Shown: positions 19,604-27,978 of the stretch, piece by piece
Numbering within the stretch: the first letter of the stretch is position 1
Layout: each line of letters starts with the position of its first letter
Assembly (NCBI RefSeq): GCF_020711235.1
Contig: NZ_JAJFAV010000015.1
Coordinates: forward strand, 1-64,000
From: Hymenobacter sp. 15J16-1T3B
GTDB lineage: Bacteria; Bacteroidota; Bacteroidia; Cytophagales; Hymenobacteraceae
DNA length: 64,000 nucleotides
Direction: 5' to 3'
The notes under the pieces: model-generated
Database searches by the model: none
What the model saw: the letters and a program-made list of their open reading frames with translations, nothing else
What the model was told of the DNA's origin: nothing
Program-made: the position numbers and the translations under genes

Positions 19604-21841
19604 TTACAGCAGCTTGTCGATGTAAATCGGCAGGGCGCGCACGCGCTTGCCGGTGGCGTGGTACACGGCGTTGGTAATGGCGGCGGCCACGCCCAGCAGG
19701 CCTACTTCGCCGATGCCTTTCACGCCCAGCGGGTTCACGTGCGGGTCTTCCTCCTCCACGAAGTGCACCTCGATGTCGCGGATGTCGGCGTTGGTGGGCA
19801 CGTGGTACTCGGCGTAGTTGTGGTTCATGTAGCGGCCGTAGCGGTGGTCCATCACCGTTTCCTCCATCAGGGCCATGCTGATGCCCCAGACTACCGAACC
19901 GAGCACCTGGGAGCGGGCGGTTTTCTGGTTGAGGATGCGGCCGGCGGCCACCACGTTCACCACCCGCGACACGTGCACGGTGCCCAGTTCCTCGTCCACC
20001 TTCACCTCGGCGAAAACCACGTTGTGGGAGTGCATGGAGTACTTTTGCATGTTCAGCGGGTTGGGCATGGCCGACGAATCCGCCTCGATTTCCCGCTCGC
20101 CGCTAACCTGCAGCACGTCGCGCAAAATCACCGACTGTTCGGGCTCCTTGCGCAGGCGGATGTGGCCGTTGACGAATTCCACGTCCTCAAACTTGGCGTC
20201 CTGGAGCGGGGAGTCGTCCATTTTTTGGGCCAGCTTGAGCAGCTTCTCCCCTAGGGCCTCGCAGGTGCTTTTCACGGCCGAGCCCACGGAAGCCGCCGTC
20301 CAGGAACCGCCCTGCACGGGGGCTTCGGGCAAGGTGGTGTCGCCGAGCTTGAAGGTGACGGCCTCCATGGGCAGACCCAGGGTTTCGGCCGCAATCTGCG
20401 TCATAATGGTGTAGGTGCCGGTGCCGTTTTCGCCGGCGGCGCTGGCCACGGTCAGCTTGCCGTCGGCCGTGATGGTAGCTTTGGCGGCGGCTTTCTGCAT
20501 GGAAGCATCCCAGACGCCACCGGCCACGCCCCAGCCGACGAGCTTGTTGCCCTCGCGCATGGAGCGGGGCTCCATGGGGCGCTTGTCCCAGCCGAAGCGG
20601 CGGGCGCCCTCGTCGTAGGCTTCGCGCAGCTTCTTGCTGCTGAAGGGCGCTTTTTTGTTCTGGTCTTCCTCGGCGTAGTTGCGGCGGCGGAATTCCAGCG
20701 GGTCGAGGCCGGCTTCGTAGGCCATTTCGTCCATGGCTACTTCCAGGGCGAAGGAGCCGGTGGCGGCGCCGGGGGCGCGCATGTCGATTGGGGTGTACAC
20801 GTCGAGCGGGGCCACCTCGTAGCTGAGGTAGGTGCGCGGGCACTGGTAGAGCATGCCCGACCAGTTCACCACGTTTTCGGTGTACTCCTCGAAGCGCGAG
20901 GTTTCGTGCAGGGCGTAGTGCTTCAGGCCCAGCAGGGCGCCGTCGGGGCCGGTGCCCATTTCCAGCGTCTGCAGGGTGTGCGGGCGGTGGCCGAAGCTGA
21001 ACATTTGCTGGCGGGTGAGCGTGACGCGCACCGAGCGTTTCAGCTCCAGCGCGGCCAGCACCGACAGGAACAGCTCGTACTGCGGGCGCAGGCCCGAGCC
21101 GAAGCCGCCGCCCATGTACAGGTTTACCACCCGGGCCTCGTCCTTGCTCAGGCCGAAGATTTTGGTGATGTACTGCTGGCAGTTGTACACGCCCTGGGTC
21201 TTGTCGTACACGGTCAGCTTGCCGTCGGGGTGGTAGTGCACCGTGGCCCCGAACATTTCCATCGGGTTGTGGTGCTGCGCCCCGTGGATGTATTCGTGGC
21301 GGATGCGGTGCTCCGCCTGGTCCAAGCCCTTGTCGGCGTCTTCGCGGCGCGCGGGGGGCATGTAGCCGGTTTTGCCGCGGCCGGGCTCCGAGCCGTCGTT
21401 GCGCTTGCTCTCGATGTCGGTTTCGTGCTTCTGTTGCTCGTAGTCGACGGTCAGGACGCTAGCGGCGTAGCGGGCCAGCTCAAACGTTTCGGCCACCACC
21501 AGCGCCACCGGCTGCATGCTGAACTTGATTTGGTCGTCGTGCAGGGGGCGGAAGGGCGAACCGCCGGGAGCAATATCGTCCTTGTAGTTGCGGTCGAACC
21601 AAGCCAGCGAGGGCACGTTTTCGTGCGAAAACACGTGCAGCACGCCCGGCAGGCTGAGCACCTTGTCGGCGTGAATCTTCTTGATTTTGCCCTTGGCAAT
21701 GGGGCTGCTCACGACGTAGCCGTACGCAAGGTCGGGCACGTCGAATTCGGCCGAGTACTTGGCGGCGCCGGTCACCTTCTTGGGCCCTTCGACGCGGCTC
21801 GGGGCCTTGCCGACGAAATTGGTGTTGCTATCGGTGCTCAT
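19604..21841 (-). CDS. Xanthine dehydrogenase-family molybdopterin-binding subunit (PaoC-like)
   Basis: A 745-residue large subunit of an aldehyde/xanthine dehydrogenase-type molybdenum hydroxylase. It shows VGKAPSRVEGPKKVTGAAKY at the start, the Moco-binding blocks GGGFGSGLRPQ and APGAATGSFALE, and near the C-terminus GVKGIGEVGLLG with the catalytic-type glutamate. The separate subunits and the cysteine-bearing FAD subunit resemble E. coli PaoABC (YagTSR), a periplasmic aldehyde oxidoreductase. No Tat signal is seen here. Its ATG overlaps the stop of the FAD subunit gene by 4 bp (ATGA), so translation is coupled. Substrate is not determinable from sequence. Confidence 0.92.
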   Translation of the reverse strand: MSTDSNTNFVGKAPSRVEGPKKVTGAAKYSAEFDVPDLAYGYVVSSPIAKGKIKKIHADKVLSLPGVLHVFSHENVPSLAWFDRNYKDDIAPGGSPFRPLHDDQIKFSMQPVALVVAETFELARYAASVLTVDYEQQKHETDIESKRNDGSEPGRGKTGYMPPARREDADKGLDQAEHRIRHEYIHGAQHHNPMEMFGATVHYHPDGKLTVYDKTQGVYNCQQYITKIFGLSKDEARVVNLYMGGGFGSGLRPQYELFLSVLAALELKRSVRVTLTRQQMFSFGHRPHTLQTLEMGTGPDGALLGLKHYALHETSRFEEYTENVVNWSGMLYQCPRTYLSYEVAPLDVYTPIDMRAPGAATGSFALEVAMDEMAYEAGLDPLEFRRRNYAEEDQNKKAPFSSKKLREAYDEGARRFGWDKRPMEPRSMREGNKLVGWGVAGGVWDASMQKAAAKATITADGKLTVASAAGENGTGTYTIMTQIAAETLGLPMEAVTFKLGDTTLPEAPVQGGSWTAASVGSAVKSTCEALGEKLLKLAQKMDDSPLQDAKFEDVEFVNGHIRLRKEPEQSVILRDVLQVSGEREIEADSSAMPNPLNMQKYSMHSHNVVFAEVKVDEELGTVHVSRVVNVVAAGRILNQKTARSQVLGSVVWGISMALMEETVMDHRYGRYMNHNYAEYHVPTNADIRDIEVHFVEEEDPHVNPLGVKGIGEVGLLGVAAAITNAVYHATGKRVRALPIYIDKLL

Positions 21842-22860
21842 GGGTTGCTGTTGGTGAAGATGTCGGCGGCTTTGTGCTCCCCGGCGGCGGCCTGCTTGAG
21901 CGCCCGCACAATGGCGCGCTTGGCCAGCTCAATCTTGAAATCGTTGATGCCCTGCCCCTTGGCGCCCTTCAGCACCTTGTCGGCGGCTTTTTTGAAGGTT
22001 TCCTCGGTAGCCGGCTGCCCTTCCAGCAGCGCTTCGGCATCCTGGTCGCGCCAGGGCTTGTGGGCCACACCGCCCAGGGCCAGGCGGGCCGTCTTGATGG
22101 TCGAGCCCTCCAGCTCCAGCCCCACGGCCACCGACACCAGCGCAAAGGCGTAGCTCTGCCGGTCGCGCAGCTTGAGGTAGCTGAAGTTCTTCGCAAACCC
22201 CTGCTTGGGCAGCTCCAGGGCCACAATCAGCTCCCCGGGTTCCAGGGTGTTGTCGCGCTGGGGCTCGTCGCCGGGCAGGCGGTGGAAGTCCTCGAACTTG
22301 ATTTGCCGCTCGCCGTCCTTGCTGCGCACGTGCACCACGGCTTCCAGCGCGGCCAGGGCCACGCACATATCCGAGGGGTGGGTGGCAATGCACTTGTCCG
22401 ACGCGCCCAGGATGGCGTGGATGCGGTTGTAGCCGCCGATGGCCGCGCAGCCCGAGCCGGGCTCCCGCTTGTTGCAGGGCGTGGCCGTGTCGTAGAAGTA
22501 GTAGCAGCGGGTGCGCTGCATGAGGTTGCCGCCGTTGGTGGCCATGTTGCGCAGCTGCGGCGAGGCCCCGGCCAGAATGGCCTGGCTCAGCAACGGGTAG
22601 CGCTGCTGCACTTCCGGGTTCCAGGCGGTGTCGGCGTTGGTGGCCGTAGCGCCCAGGCGCAGGCCGCCGTCAGCCGTAGCTTCAATTTTATTGAGCGGCA
22701 GCTTGTTCAGCCCGATGAGGTGCGTGGGCTCTGCCACGTTTTCCTTCATCAAATCGAGGATGTTGGTGCCGCCGCCGATGAAAGCGGCCTCCTGGTAGCC
22801 CGTGAAGTCGCGCACGGCGGCCTCCACCGACTCGGCGCGGGTGAGGGTAAACGGTTTCAT
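21838..22860 (-). CDS. FAD-binding subunit of the molybdenum hydroxylase (PaoB-like)
   Basis: A 340-residue subunit of the xanthine dehydrogenase/CoxM FAD-binding family. AAFIGGGTNILDLMK is the FAD pyrophosphate loop and ATNGGNLMQRTRC the second FAD block. Four cysteines (119, 129, 138, 157) in TRCYYFYD, PCNKREPGSGC and DKC match the extra [4Fe-4S] cluster described for E. coli PaoB. Start ATG 22860 overlaps the stop of the 2Fe-2S subunit gene by 4 bp; the frame is open further upstream only because it lies inside that gene. It passes electrons from the iron-sulfur clusters to the final acceptor. Confidence 0.92.
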   Translation of the reverse strand: MKPFTLTRAESVEAAVRDFTGYQEAAFIGGGTNILDLMKENVAEPTHLIGLNKLPLNKIEATADGGLRLGATATNADTAWNPEVQQRYPLLSQAILAGASPQLRNMATNGGNLMQRTRCYYFYDTATPCNKREPGSGCAAIGGYNRIHAILGASDKCIATHPSDMCVALAALEAVVHVRSKDGERQIKFEDFHRLPGDEPQRDNTLEPGELIVALELPKQGFAKNFSYLKLRDRQSYAFALVSVAVGLELEGSTIKTARLALGGVAHKPWRDQDAEALLEGQPATEETFKKAADKVLKGAKGQGINDFKIELAKRAIVRALKQAAAGEHKAADIFTNSNP

Positions 22861-23390
22861 TGCTTGCTCGCGGTTTTGGCGTCCACTACTTCCTTCACGG
22901 CCGCCAGAATACCCACATAGGCGCCGCAACGGCAGATATTGCCGCTCATCAGCTCCCGGATTTCGTCTTCGCTGTGCGCCTTGCCTTCGTTGATGAGCCC
23001 TTGGGCCGAGCAGATCTGGCCCGGCGTGCAGTAGCCGCACTGAAAGGCGTCGTGGTCGATGAAGGCTTGTTGCAAGGGATGCAGCTGGTGCTCCGAGCCC
23101 AAGCCCTCGATGGTGGTGATGTCGGCGCCTTCCTGCAGCACGGCCAGGGTCAGGCAGGAGTTGATGCGCTTGCCGTCGACAAGCACGGTGCAGGCGCCGC
23201 ACTGGCCGTGGTCACAGCCTTTTTTGGTGCCGGTCAGGCCGGCGTACTCGCGCAGGGCGTCGAGCAAGCTGGTCCAGGGCGCGAGGTCGAGGGTGTGGGT
23301 TTCGCCGTTGATGCGCAGCGTGACCGGGGCGGTAGGCACCGGTGGCCGCAGCTGACCATCGGCGGAGCTTGGTGTGGAAACTGTGCTCAT
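22857..23390 (-). CDS. 2Fe-2S subunit of the molybdenum hydroxylase (PaoA-like)
   Basis: A 177-residue small subunit with two [2Fe-2S] clusters. The plant ferredoxin-like cluster uses Cys59, 64, 67 and 79 (KKGCDHGQCGACTV and NSCL). The second cluster uses Cys118, 121, 153 and 155 (QCGYCTPGQ and CRCGAY). It is the first gene of the three-gene set. E. coli PaoA has a twin-arginine signal; here residues 1-25 are Ser/Pro/Ala-rich without RR, so the complex is probably cytoplasmic, which is an inference. I chose ATG 23390 over 23465 because the longer form adds non-family residues. Confidence 0.92.
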   Translation of the reverse strand: MSTVSTPSSADGQLRPPVPTAPVTLRINGETHTLDLAPWTSLLDALREYAGLTGTKKGCDHGQCGACTVLVDGKRINSCLTLAVLQEGADITTIEGLGSEHQLHPLQQAFIDHDAFQCGYCTPGQICSAQGLINEGKAHSEDEIRELMSGNICRCGAYVGILAAVKEVVDAKTASKQ

Positions 23391-24028
23391 AAAGGCGCGT
23401 TGGTTGGAACAGAAAATAGAGTGGACGGATGCGGCGGCAAGCCCAGCAGTACGGCAGCCTATCAAATGCCTTACGCGGCCGGTTGAGCTGTCGTTGGGTT
23501 TTGCGCACTATTCCTTGGACTATAACGACACACCTACCCCCGCCCCGTTTTTCTTCAAGCACTTATTGGTCAACCGGCTATCCACCACTTCCCAATTCCA
23601 GCCACTGGCACGCGGGTAGCAAAACGAGGAAAGTCAATCGGATACGGCCGCTGCCGTCGGGGTGTCACTTGCCTTACCTACTGCTGCTCGACCCGCTTTC
23701 CGCGCGGTATTGAGACGCCGGCCGTGCTACTTGTTGCGGGCAGCTGGTGCTTCTCATTGGCTTGCCGATTTGCCACGCAGCGAGGCATCGTGGTATCCAA
23801 ATCAACTTTGTCGTTAATACTTACAAAAAATACTAGATAATATAAATTTGCTTATGACATTTGACACTGGACTAGGGCGGATTCAACCCAGTAGGCTGAA
23901 TCCGTGACCGGTTCCCCTGGCGTTTTACCCTGTCCGCATATTTATCAGCCACGCACGAGAGCGTGCTTACTTATCTGGCCTCGGCTGCAACTCGCCTAAT
24001 CCCTCAGCTCATTGCCTTATTGCCATTT
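23391..24028. other. Intergenic region of about 640 bp with a -7-like box
   Basis: The region separates the divergent Pao operon and the T9SS cargo gene. TAAATTTG at 23843-23850 is a good -7 element for the plus-strand gene, giving a long leader of about 170 nt. No matching -33 box lies at the usual distance. The part from 23800 to 23860 is much more AT-rich than its surroundings. No gene was found. Confidence 0.45.
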
Positions 24029-27000
24029 ATGAAAAAACCCTTACTCCCCAGCGAGTCGGCGGCCTCGCGCCGCACCGAACTATGCCTGACGGCGGCGCTG
24101 CTTGCCGGCCTTGTGCTGCCGGCAGCCGCCCAGTTGCCCAACCCGAACCAAGCTCCTCCCGGCGCGATGCGCCCGCAGGTAACGGCCGCCCCCGTGCCCA
24201 CGGTAGTCCCGGCAGCGCCGTCCCTAAGTCCCAACGCGGGCCCTACCATTGTCTCGCTGACGCCGGCCCGCAACCAGCGTAACGCCCCGGTGGCCGGCGG
24301 CGTGGCGGTTACTTTTTCGGAAGCCTTGACTAACAACGCCGCCACCTTGGGCGCTTTGCGCGTGTTCAGCCCCCACCGCGGCGGGCGGCTCAGCGGCCAG
24401 GCCTCGGTCAGCGGCAACACGCTGACGTTTGCCCCCAACGTCAATTTCCGCCCCGGGGAAACTGTTTCGGCCACGGTGACCACGGCCGTGCAAGGCGCCA
24501 CCGGCAACTTGGTGCAGCCGCAGGTATTCCAGTTTATTGGGGCCGCCGCCGGCGGCACCGCCAACCTCTCGGCGCTGGCCGCCACGCCGGAGGTAGCCGG
24601 CGGCAGCCAGAACTTTAACCTGGCCGTGGGCGACCTGGACGGCGACGGCGACCTGGACATTGCGGCGCCGCAATTCGGGCTGGCGTCCATCAGCATCCGC
24701 CTCAACAACGGCCTAAACACCACCAACTTCGTGACGCCGGCCAGCAACTCGCAAGTAGCCGTGGGCGGCGCCGCCCGCACGGTGGTGCTCGGCGACATCG
24801 ACGCCGACGGCGACCTGGACCTGGTGGCCACCCAAAACTTCAGCGGCACCACCGTCAGCGTACGCCTCAACAACGGCAGTGGCGCGTTTTCGGCCCCGGC
24901 TGTGGGCGCCGAAGTGGCCGTGGGCTCCTACCCGCTGGCCGCCGCGCTCAACGACATCGACGGCGACGGCGACCTGGACTTGCTGGTCACCAACAACGGC
25001 TCGAACTCGGTCAGCGTGCGCTTCAACAACGGCGCCGGGGTGTTTACTGCGCCGGCCACCAACGGCGAAGTCGCCGTGGCCATTTACCCGCTCGGCATGG
25101 CCATGGCCGATGCCGACAACGACGGGGACCTTGACCTCTTTACGCCTTCCTACGGCAGCAGCGCCAACGGCACCACCGTCAGCCTGCGCCTCAACGACGG
25201 CAGCGGGGTATTTACGGCTCCGGCCGTGGGCTCGCAGATAACGGTGGGCACCGGCCCGGTGCAGATAGCCGTGGGCGACCTGGACGGCGACGACGACGTG
25301 GACTTGATATCGGGCAACTACACCAGCAACACGGTTAGCGTGCGGCTCAACAACGGCACCGGCGTGTTTGTGGCCCCGGCCGCGGGCGCCGAAATCACCG
25401 TGGCCACGCAACCCGAAAACGTGGCCCTAGCCGACCTGGACGGCGACGGCGACCTGGACATTCTCTCGGCCGACCAGGGCTCGAACGTGGTCAGCATCCG
25501 GCTCAACAACGGCGCCGGCGTGTTTACCGCGCCGACTACCAATTCGCAGATTTCGGTGGGCTACAACCCCTCGGGGCTGGCCGTGGGCGACTTAGACGGC
25601 GACGGCGACGTGGACTTTGCCACCGGCAACTACGGCGGCTCGACCATCAGCGTGCGCCTGAACCAAGGTACGCCCGCCGCGCAGACCAACTTGGTGGTGT
25701 CGACGGCCCAGAACGTGAGCGGCAGCTACAACAACGTGACCATCACCGGCACCGGCGCGGCCACGCTCAACGGCACGCTGACGGTATCGGGCACGCTGAC
25801 GGTGCAGAGCGGCGGCAAGCTGGCCACCAACTGCCAGCTGCTGACGGGCACGGGCAACTTTAGCCTGAACGCCGGCGGCACGCTCATCATCTGCGACGCG
25901 GCCGGCATCACCCTCTCGGGCGCCACGGGCGCGGTGCGGCTCAGCGGCACGCGTACGTTCAGTTCCGACGCCAGCTACGTGTACAGCGGCACGACGGCGC
26001 AAGTGACGGGCAACGGCCTGCCCAGCCAGGTGCGAAACCTCACCTCGACCAACGCCAACGACGTGACCCTGTCGGCGCCCACCAGCGTGGCGCAGGTGCT
26101 GACCCTGAGCAGCAGCGGCAATTTGCAGCTCAACGGCCAGCGCCTGACGCTGCTGTCGGGCGCCACGGGCACGGCTCTGCTCGTCAACGCCGGCACCGGC
26201 ACGGTGGTGGGCGCCACCGGCGCCCTGCAGCGCTACATCGACGGCAGCGGCAACCCGGCCGGCGCGGGCTACCGCCTCTACAGCGCCCCGGTCACGGGCA
26301 GCACCGTAGCCGATTTGACCACGACGGGCTTCACGCCGGTGCTCAACAGCGCCTACAACTCGGCCGCCACGCCCGCCACGGTGACGCCCTACCCGACGGT
26401 GTTTGGCTACGACCAAAGCCGCCTGAACAACACGGCCACCGGCATATCGGTCTTCGACAAGGGCTTCTACTCGCCCGCGGCCACGTCCGACGCGCTGACG
26501 CCGGGCCGCGGCTTCATGGTCAACATCAGCAACGCGGCGCTGGTCGACTTCGTGGGCAGCTTCAACCAAGGCAACTTCAGCCTGAGCAACCTCACGCGCT
26601 CGGCCCCCATTCCGGCGGCGGGGGCCACGGACCAAACCGGCTGGCACCTGGTGGGCAACCCCTACCCCGCCCCGCTGGACTGGAATACGGTAACCGATGC
26701 CGCCCGCCCCAACGTGGACGCGGCCGCGTACGTGTACCAGAGCACCGGCCTGAATAGCGGCGTTTTCCGCTCCTTTGTGAACGGCATCGGCGCCGGCGCG
26801 GGCCTGATTGCGGCCGGCCAGGGCTTCTTCGTGCGGGCCAGCACGGCCGGCGCCACCGGCAGCGTGAACCTGACCAACAGCAACCGCGTCACCTCGTTTG
26901 GCACGCAAGCAACTTTCCAGCGCACCACCGCCACCCAGCCGCTGGTGCAGCTGACGCTGAGCAACGCCGCCGCGCTGACCGACGACGTGTTTGTGTACAC

Positions 27001-27634
27001 CGAAACGGGGGCCACGACCGGCTTCGACGGCCACTTCGACGCCTACAAACTGCCGAACACCACCGGCCTCAACGTGGCCGCCCTCTCCAGCCTCAGCGAA
27101 CCGCTGTCGGTGCAGGGCCTGGCCCCGATTACGACCACGGCCACGGTGGTACCGCTGCAGGTGAGCGTACCCGCCGCCGGTACGTTCTCGCTGCGCGCGG
27201 CCCAGCTGGCCAACCTGCCCGCCGGCACCTACGCCTACCTGCGCGACCTGCAAGCCGGTGCCGCCATCGACCTGGCCCAGCAGCCCGCCTATTCGTTTAC
27301 GCTGAGCGCCGCCGGCCCCATTGCCAACCGCTTCGAGCTGGTGCTGACGCCGACGCGCATCACCGCCCTGGCGCCGGCCGCCCTGAGCCAGCAGGTACTG
27401 GTGTACCCCAACCCCGCCCGCTCGGCCGTGACCGTGGAGCTGCCCGCCGCCCTGCGCCCCCAAGCCCACACGCTGACGCTGCGCAACGCCTTGGGTCAGC
27501 AGGTGCGCACGGCCGAGTTGCCCGCCGGCCCCGCCACCCGCAGCCTACCGCTTACCGGGCTGTCGGCGGGCGTGTACACGCTGAGCCTCACCACGCCGCA
27601 GGGCGTAGTGGTGCGTCGCCTCGTGGTGGAATAG
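24029..27634 (+). CDS. Secreted FG-GAP/VCBS-repeat protein with T9SS sorting domain
   Basis: A 1201-residue secreted protein. The signal peptide ends near residue 34 (VLPAAAQ) after an unusually long polar N-region. An Ig-like domain (about 60-165) contains PVAGGVAVTFSEAL. Seven FG-GAP/VCBS repeats (about 195-540) each carry an acidic calcium-binding-type loop such as GDLDGDGDLDI. A middle region with autotransporter-like repeats and a GWHLVGNPYPAPLDW block follows. The last 85 residues are a T9SS type A C-terminal domain (VLVYPNPARSAVTVEL, then LSAGVYTLSL). It should cross the outer membrane by type IX secretion and be released or surface-attached; a role in adhesion is only inferred. I chose ATG 24029 because MKKP starts the signal peptide. 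Confidence 0.9.
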   Translation: MKKPLLPSESAASRRTELCLTAALLAGLVLPAAAQLPNPNQAPPGAMRPQVTAAPVPTVVPAAPSLSPNAGPTIVSLTPARNQRNAPVAGGVAVTFSEALTNNAATLGALRVFSPHRGGRLSGQASVSGNTLTFAPNVNFRPGETVSATVTTAVQGATGNLVQPQVFQFIGAAAGGTANLSALAATPEVAGGSQNFNLAVGDLDGDGDLDIAAPQFGLASISIRLNNGLNTTNFVTPASNSQVAVGGAARTVVLGDIDADGDLDLVATQNFSGTTVSVRLNNGSGAFSAPAVGAEVAVGSYPLAAALNDIDGDGDLDLLVTNNGSNSVSVRFNNGAGVFTAPATNGEVAVAIYPLGMAMADADNDGDLDLFTPSYGSSANGTTVSLRLNDGSGVFTAPAVGSQITVGTGPVQIAVGDLDGDDDVDLISGNYTSNTVSVRLNNGTGVFVAPAAGAEITVATQPENVALADLDGDGDLDILSADQGSNVVSIRLNNGAGVFTAPTTNSQISVGYNPSGLAVGDLDGDGDVDFATGNYGGSTISVRLNQGTPAAQTNLVVSTAQNVSGSYNNVTITGTGAATLNGTLTVSGTLTVQSGGKLATNCQLLTGTGNFSLNAGGTLIICDAAGITLSGATGAVRLSGTRTFSSDASYVYSGTTAQVTGNGLPSQVRNLTSTNANDVTLSAPTSVAQVLTLSSSGNLQLNGQRLTLLSGATGTALLVNAGTGTVVGATGALQRYIDGSGNPAGAGYRLYSAPVTGSTVADLTTTGFTPVLNSAYNSAATPATVTPYPTVFGYDQSRLNNTATGISVFDKGFYSPAATSDALTPGRGFMVNISNAALVDFVGSFNQGNFSLSNLTRSAPIPAAGATDQTGWHLVGNPYPAPLDWNTVTDAARPNVDAAAYVYQSTGLNSGVFRSFVNGIGAGAGLIAAGQGFFVRASTAGATGSVNLTNSNRVTSFGTQATFQRTTATQPLVQLTLSNAAALTDDVFVYTETGATTGFDGHFDAYKLPNTTGLNVAALSSLSEPLSVQGLAPITTTATVVPLQVSVPAAGTFSLRAAQLANLPAGTYAYLRDLQAGAAIDLAQQPAYSFTLSAAGPIANRFELVLTPTRITALAPAALSQQVLVYPNPARSAVTVELPAALRPQAHTLTLRNALGQQVRTAELPAGPATRSLPLTGLSAGVYTLSLTTPQGVVVRRLVVE

Positions 27635-27682
27635 TCGCCTGCCCCCTGCTTTTCGGCTTTGTCTTTTGATGCTTCCCTGCTT

Positions 27683-27898
27683 ATGAAAACGTCCTTTTTC
27701 TTCGGCCTAGCGGGCGGCTTGCTGCTGGCCCTGACCCTCAGCACTGCCCAGGCCCAGACGCCGGGCTCGGGCGGCCCCACACCCGGCACGCCCGCCGCCG
27801 ACCCCACCGCCGTGCCCCTCGACGGCGGCGCCTCCCTGCTGCTGGCCGGCGGCGCTACCTACGCCCTCAGCCGCCTGCGCAAGCGTCGCCAGGCCTAA
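27683..27898 (+). CDS. PID-CTERM-like short secreted protein, 71 aa
   Basis: Encodes 71 residues. Residues 1-25 are a clean signal peptide (LTLSTAQAQ). The middle is a Gly/Pro/Thr-rich linker. The C-terminus is PLDGGASLLLAGGATYALSR followed by basic residues RLRKRRQA. This motif-helix-basic tail layout matches the PID-CTERM sorting signal I know from Bacteroidota, where P-(I/L)-D-G-G precedes a hydrophobic helix and a basic end. Such signals resemble exosortase or rhombosortase targets; the processing enzyme is not in the window. It starts 48 bp after the T9SS cargo gene and shares its terminator, suggesting co-transcription. Confidence 0.8.
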   Translation: MKTSFFFGLAGGLLLALTLSTAQAQTPGSGGPTPGTPAADPTAVPLDGGASLLLAGGATYALSRLRKRRQA

Positions 27899-27913
27899 AT
27901 CGGCATCCATCGG

Positions 27914-27955
27914 CAACAAAAAAGCCCCGGACCAGTGTCCGGGGCTTTTTTGTTG
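27914..27955. terminator. Strong bidirectional terminator
   Basis: A perfect 19-bp stem (27914-27932 with 27937-27955) with a 4-nt loop and A/T runs at its base. It separates the PID-CTERM-like gene from the convergent mobA-like gene. Confidence 0.93.
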
Positions 27956-27978
27956 TTCATCGTACTCGGAGAGGCCAA

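Noticed and set aside
24600-25640. Regular DNA repeats, possible CRISPR array
   Set aside because: The periodicity comes from seven FG-GAP protein repeats in frame; spacers are coding and repeats are not identical.
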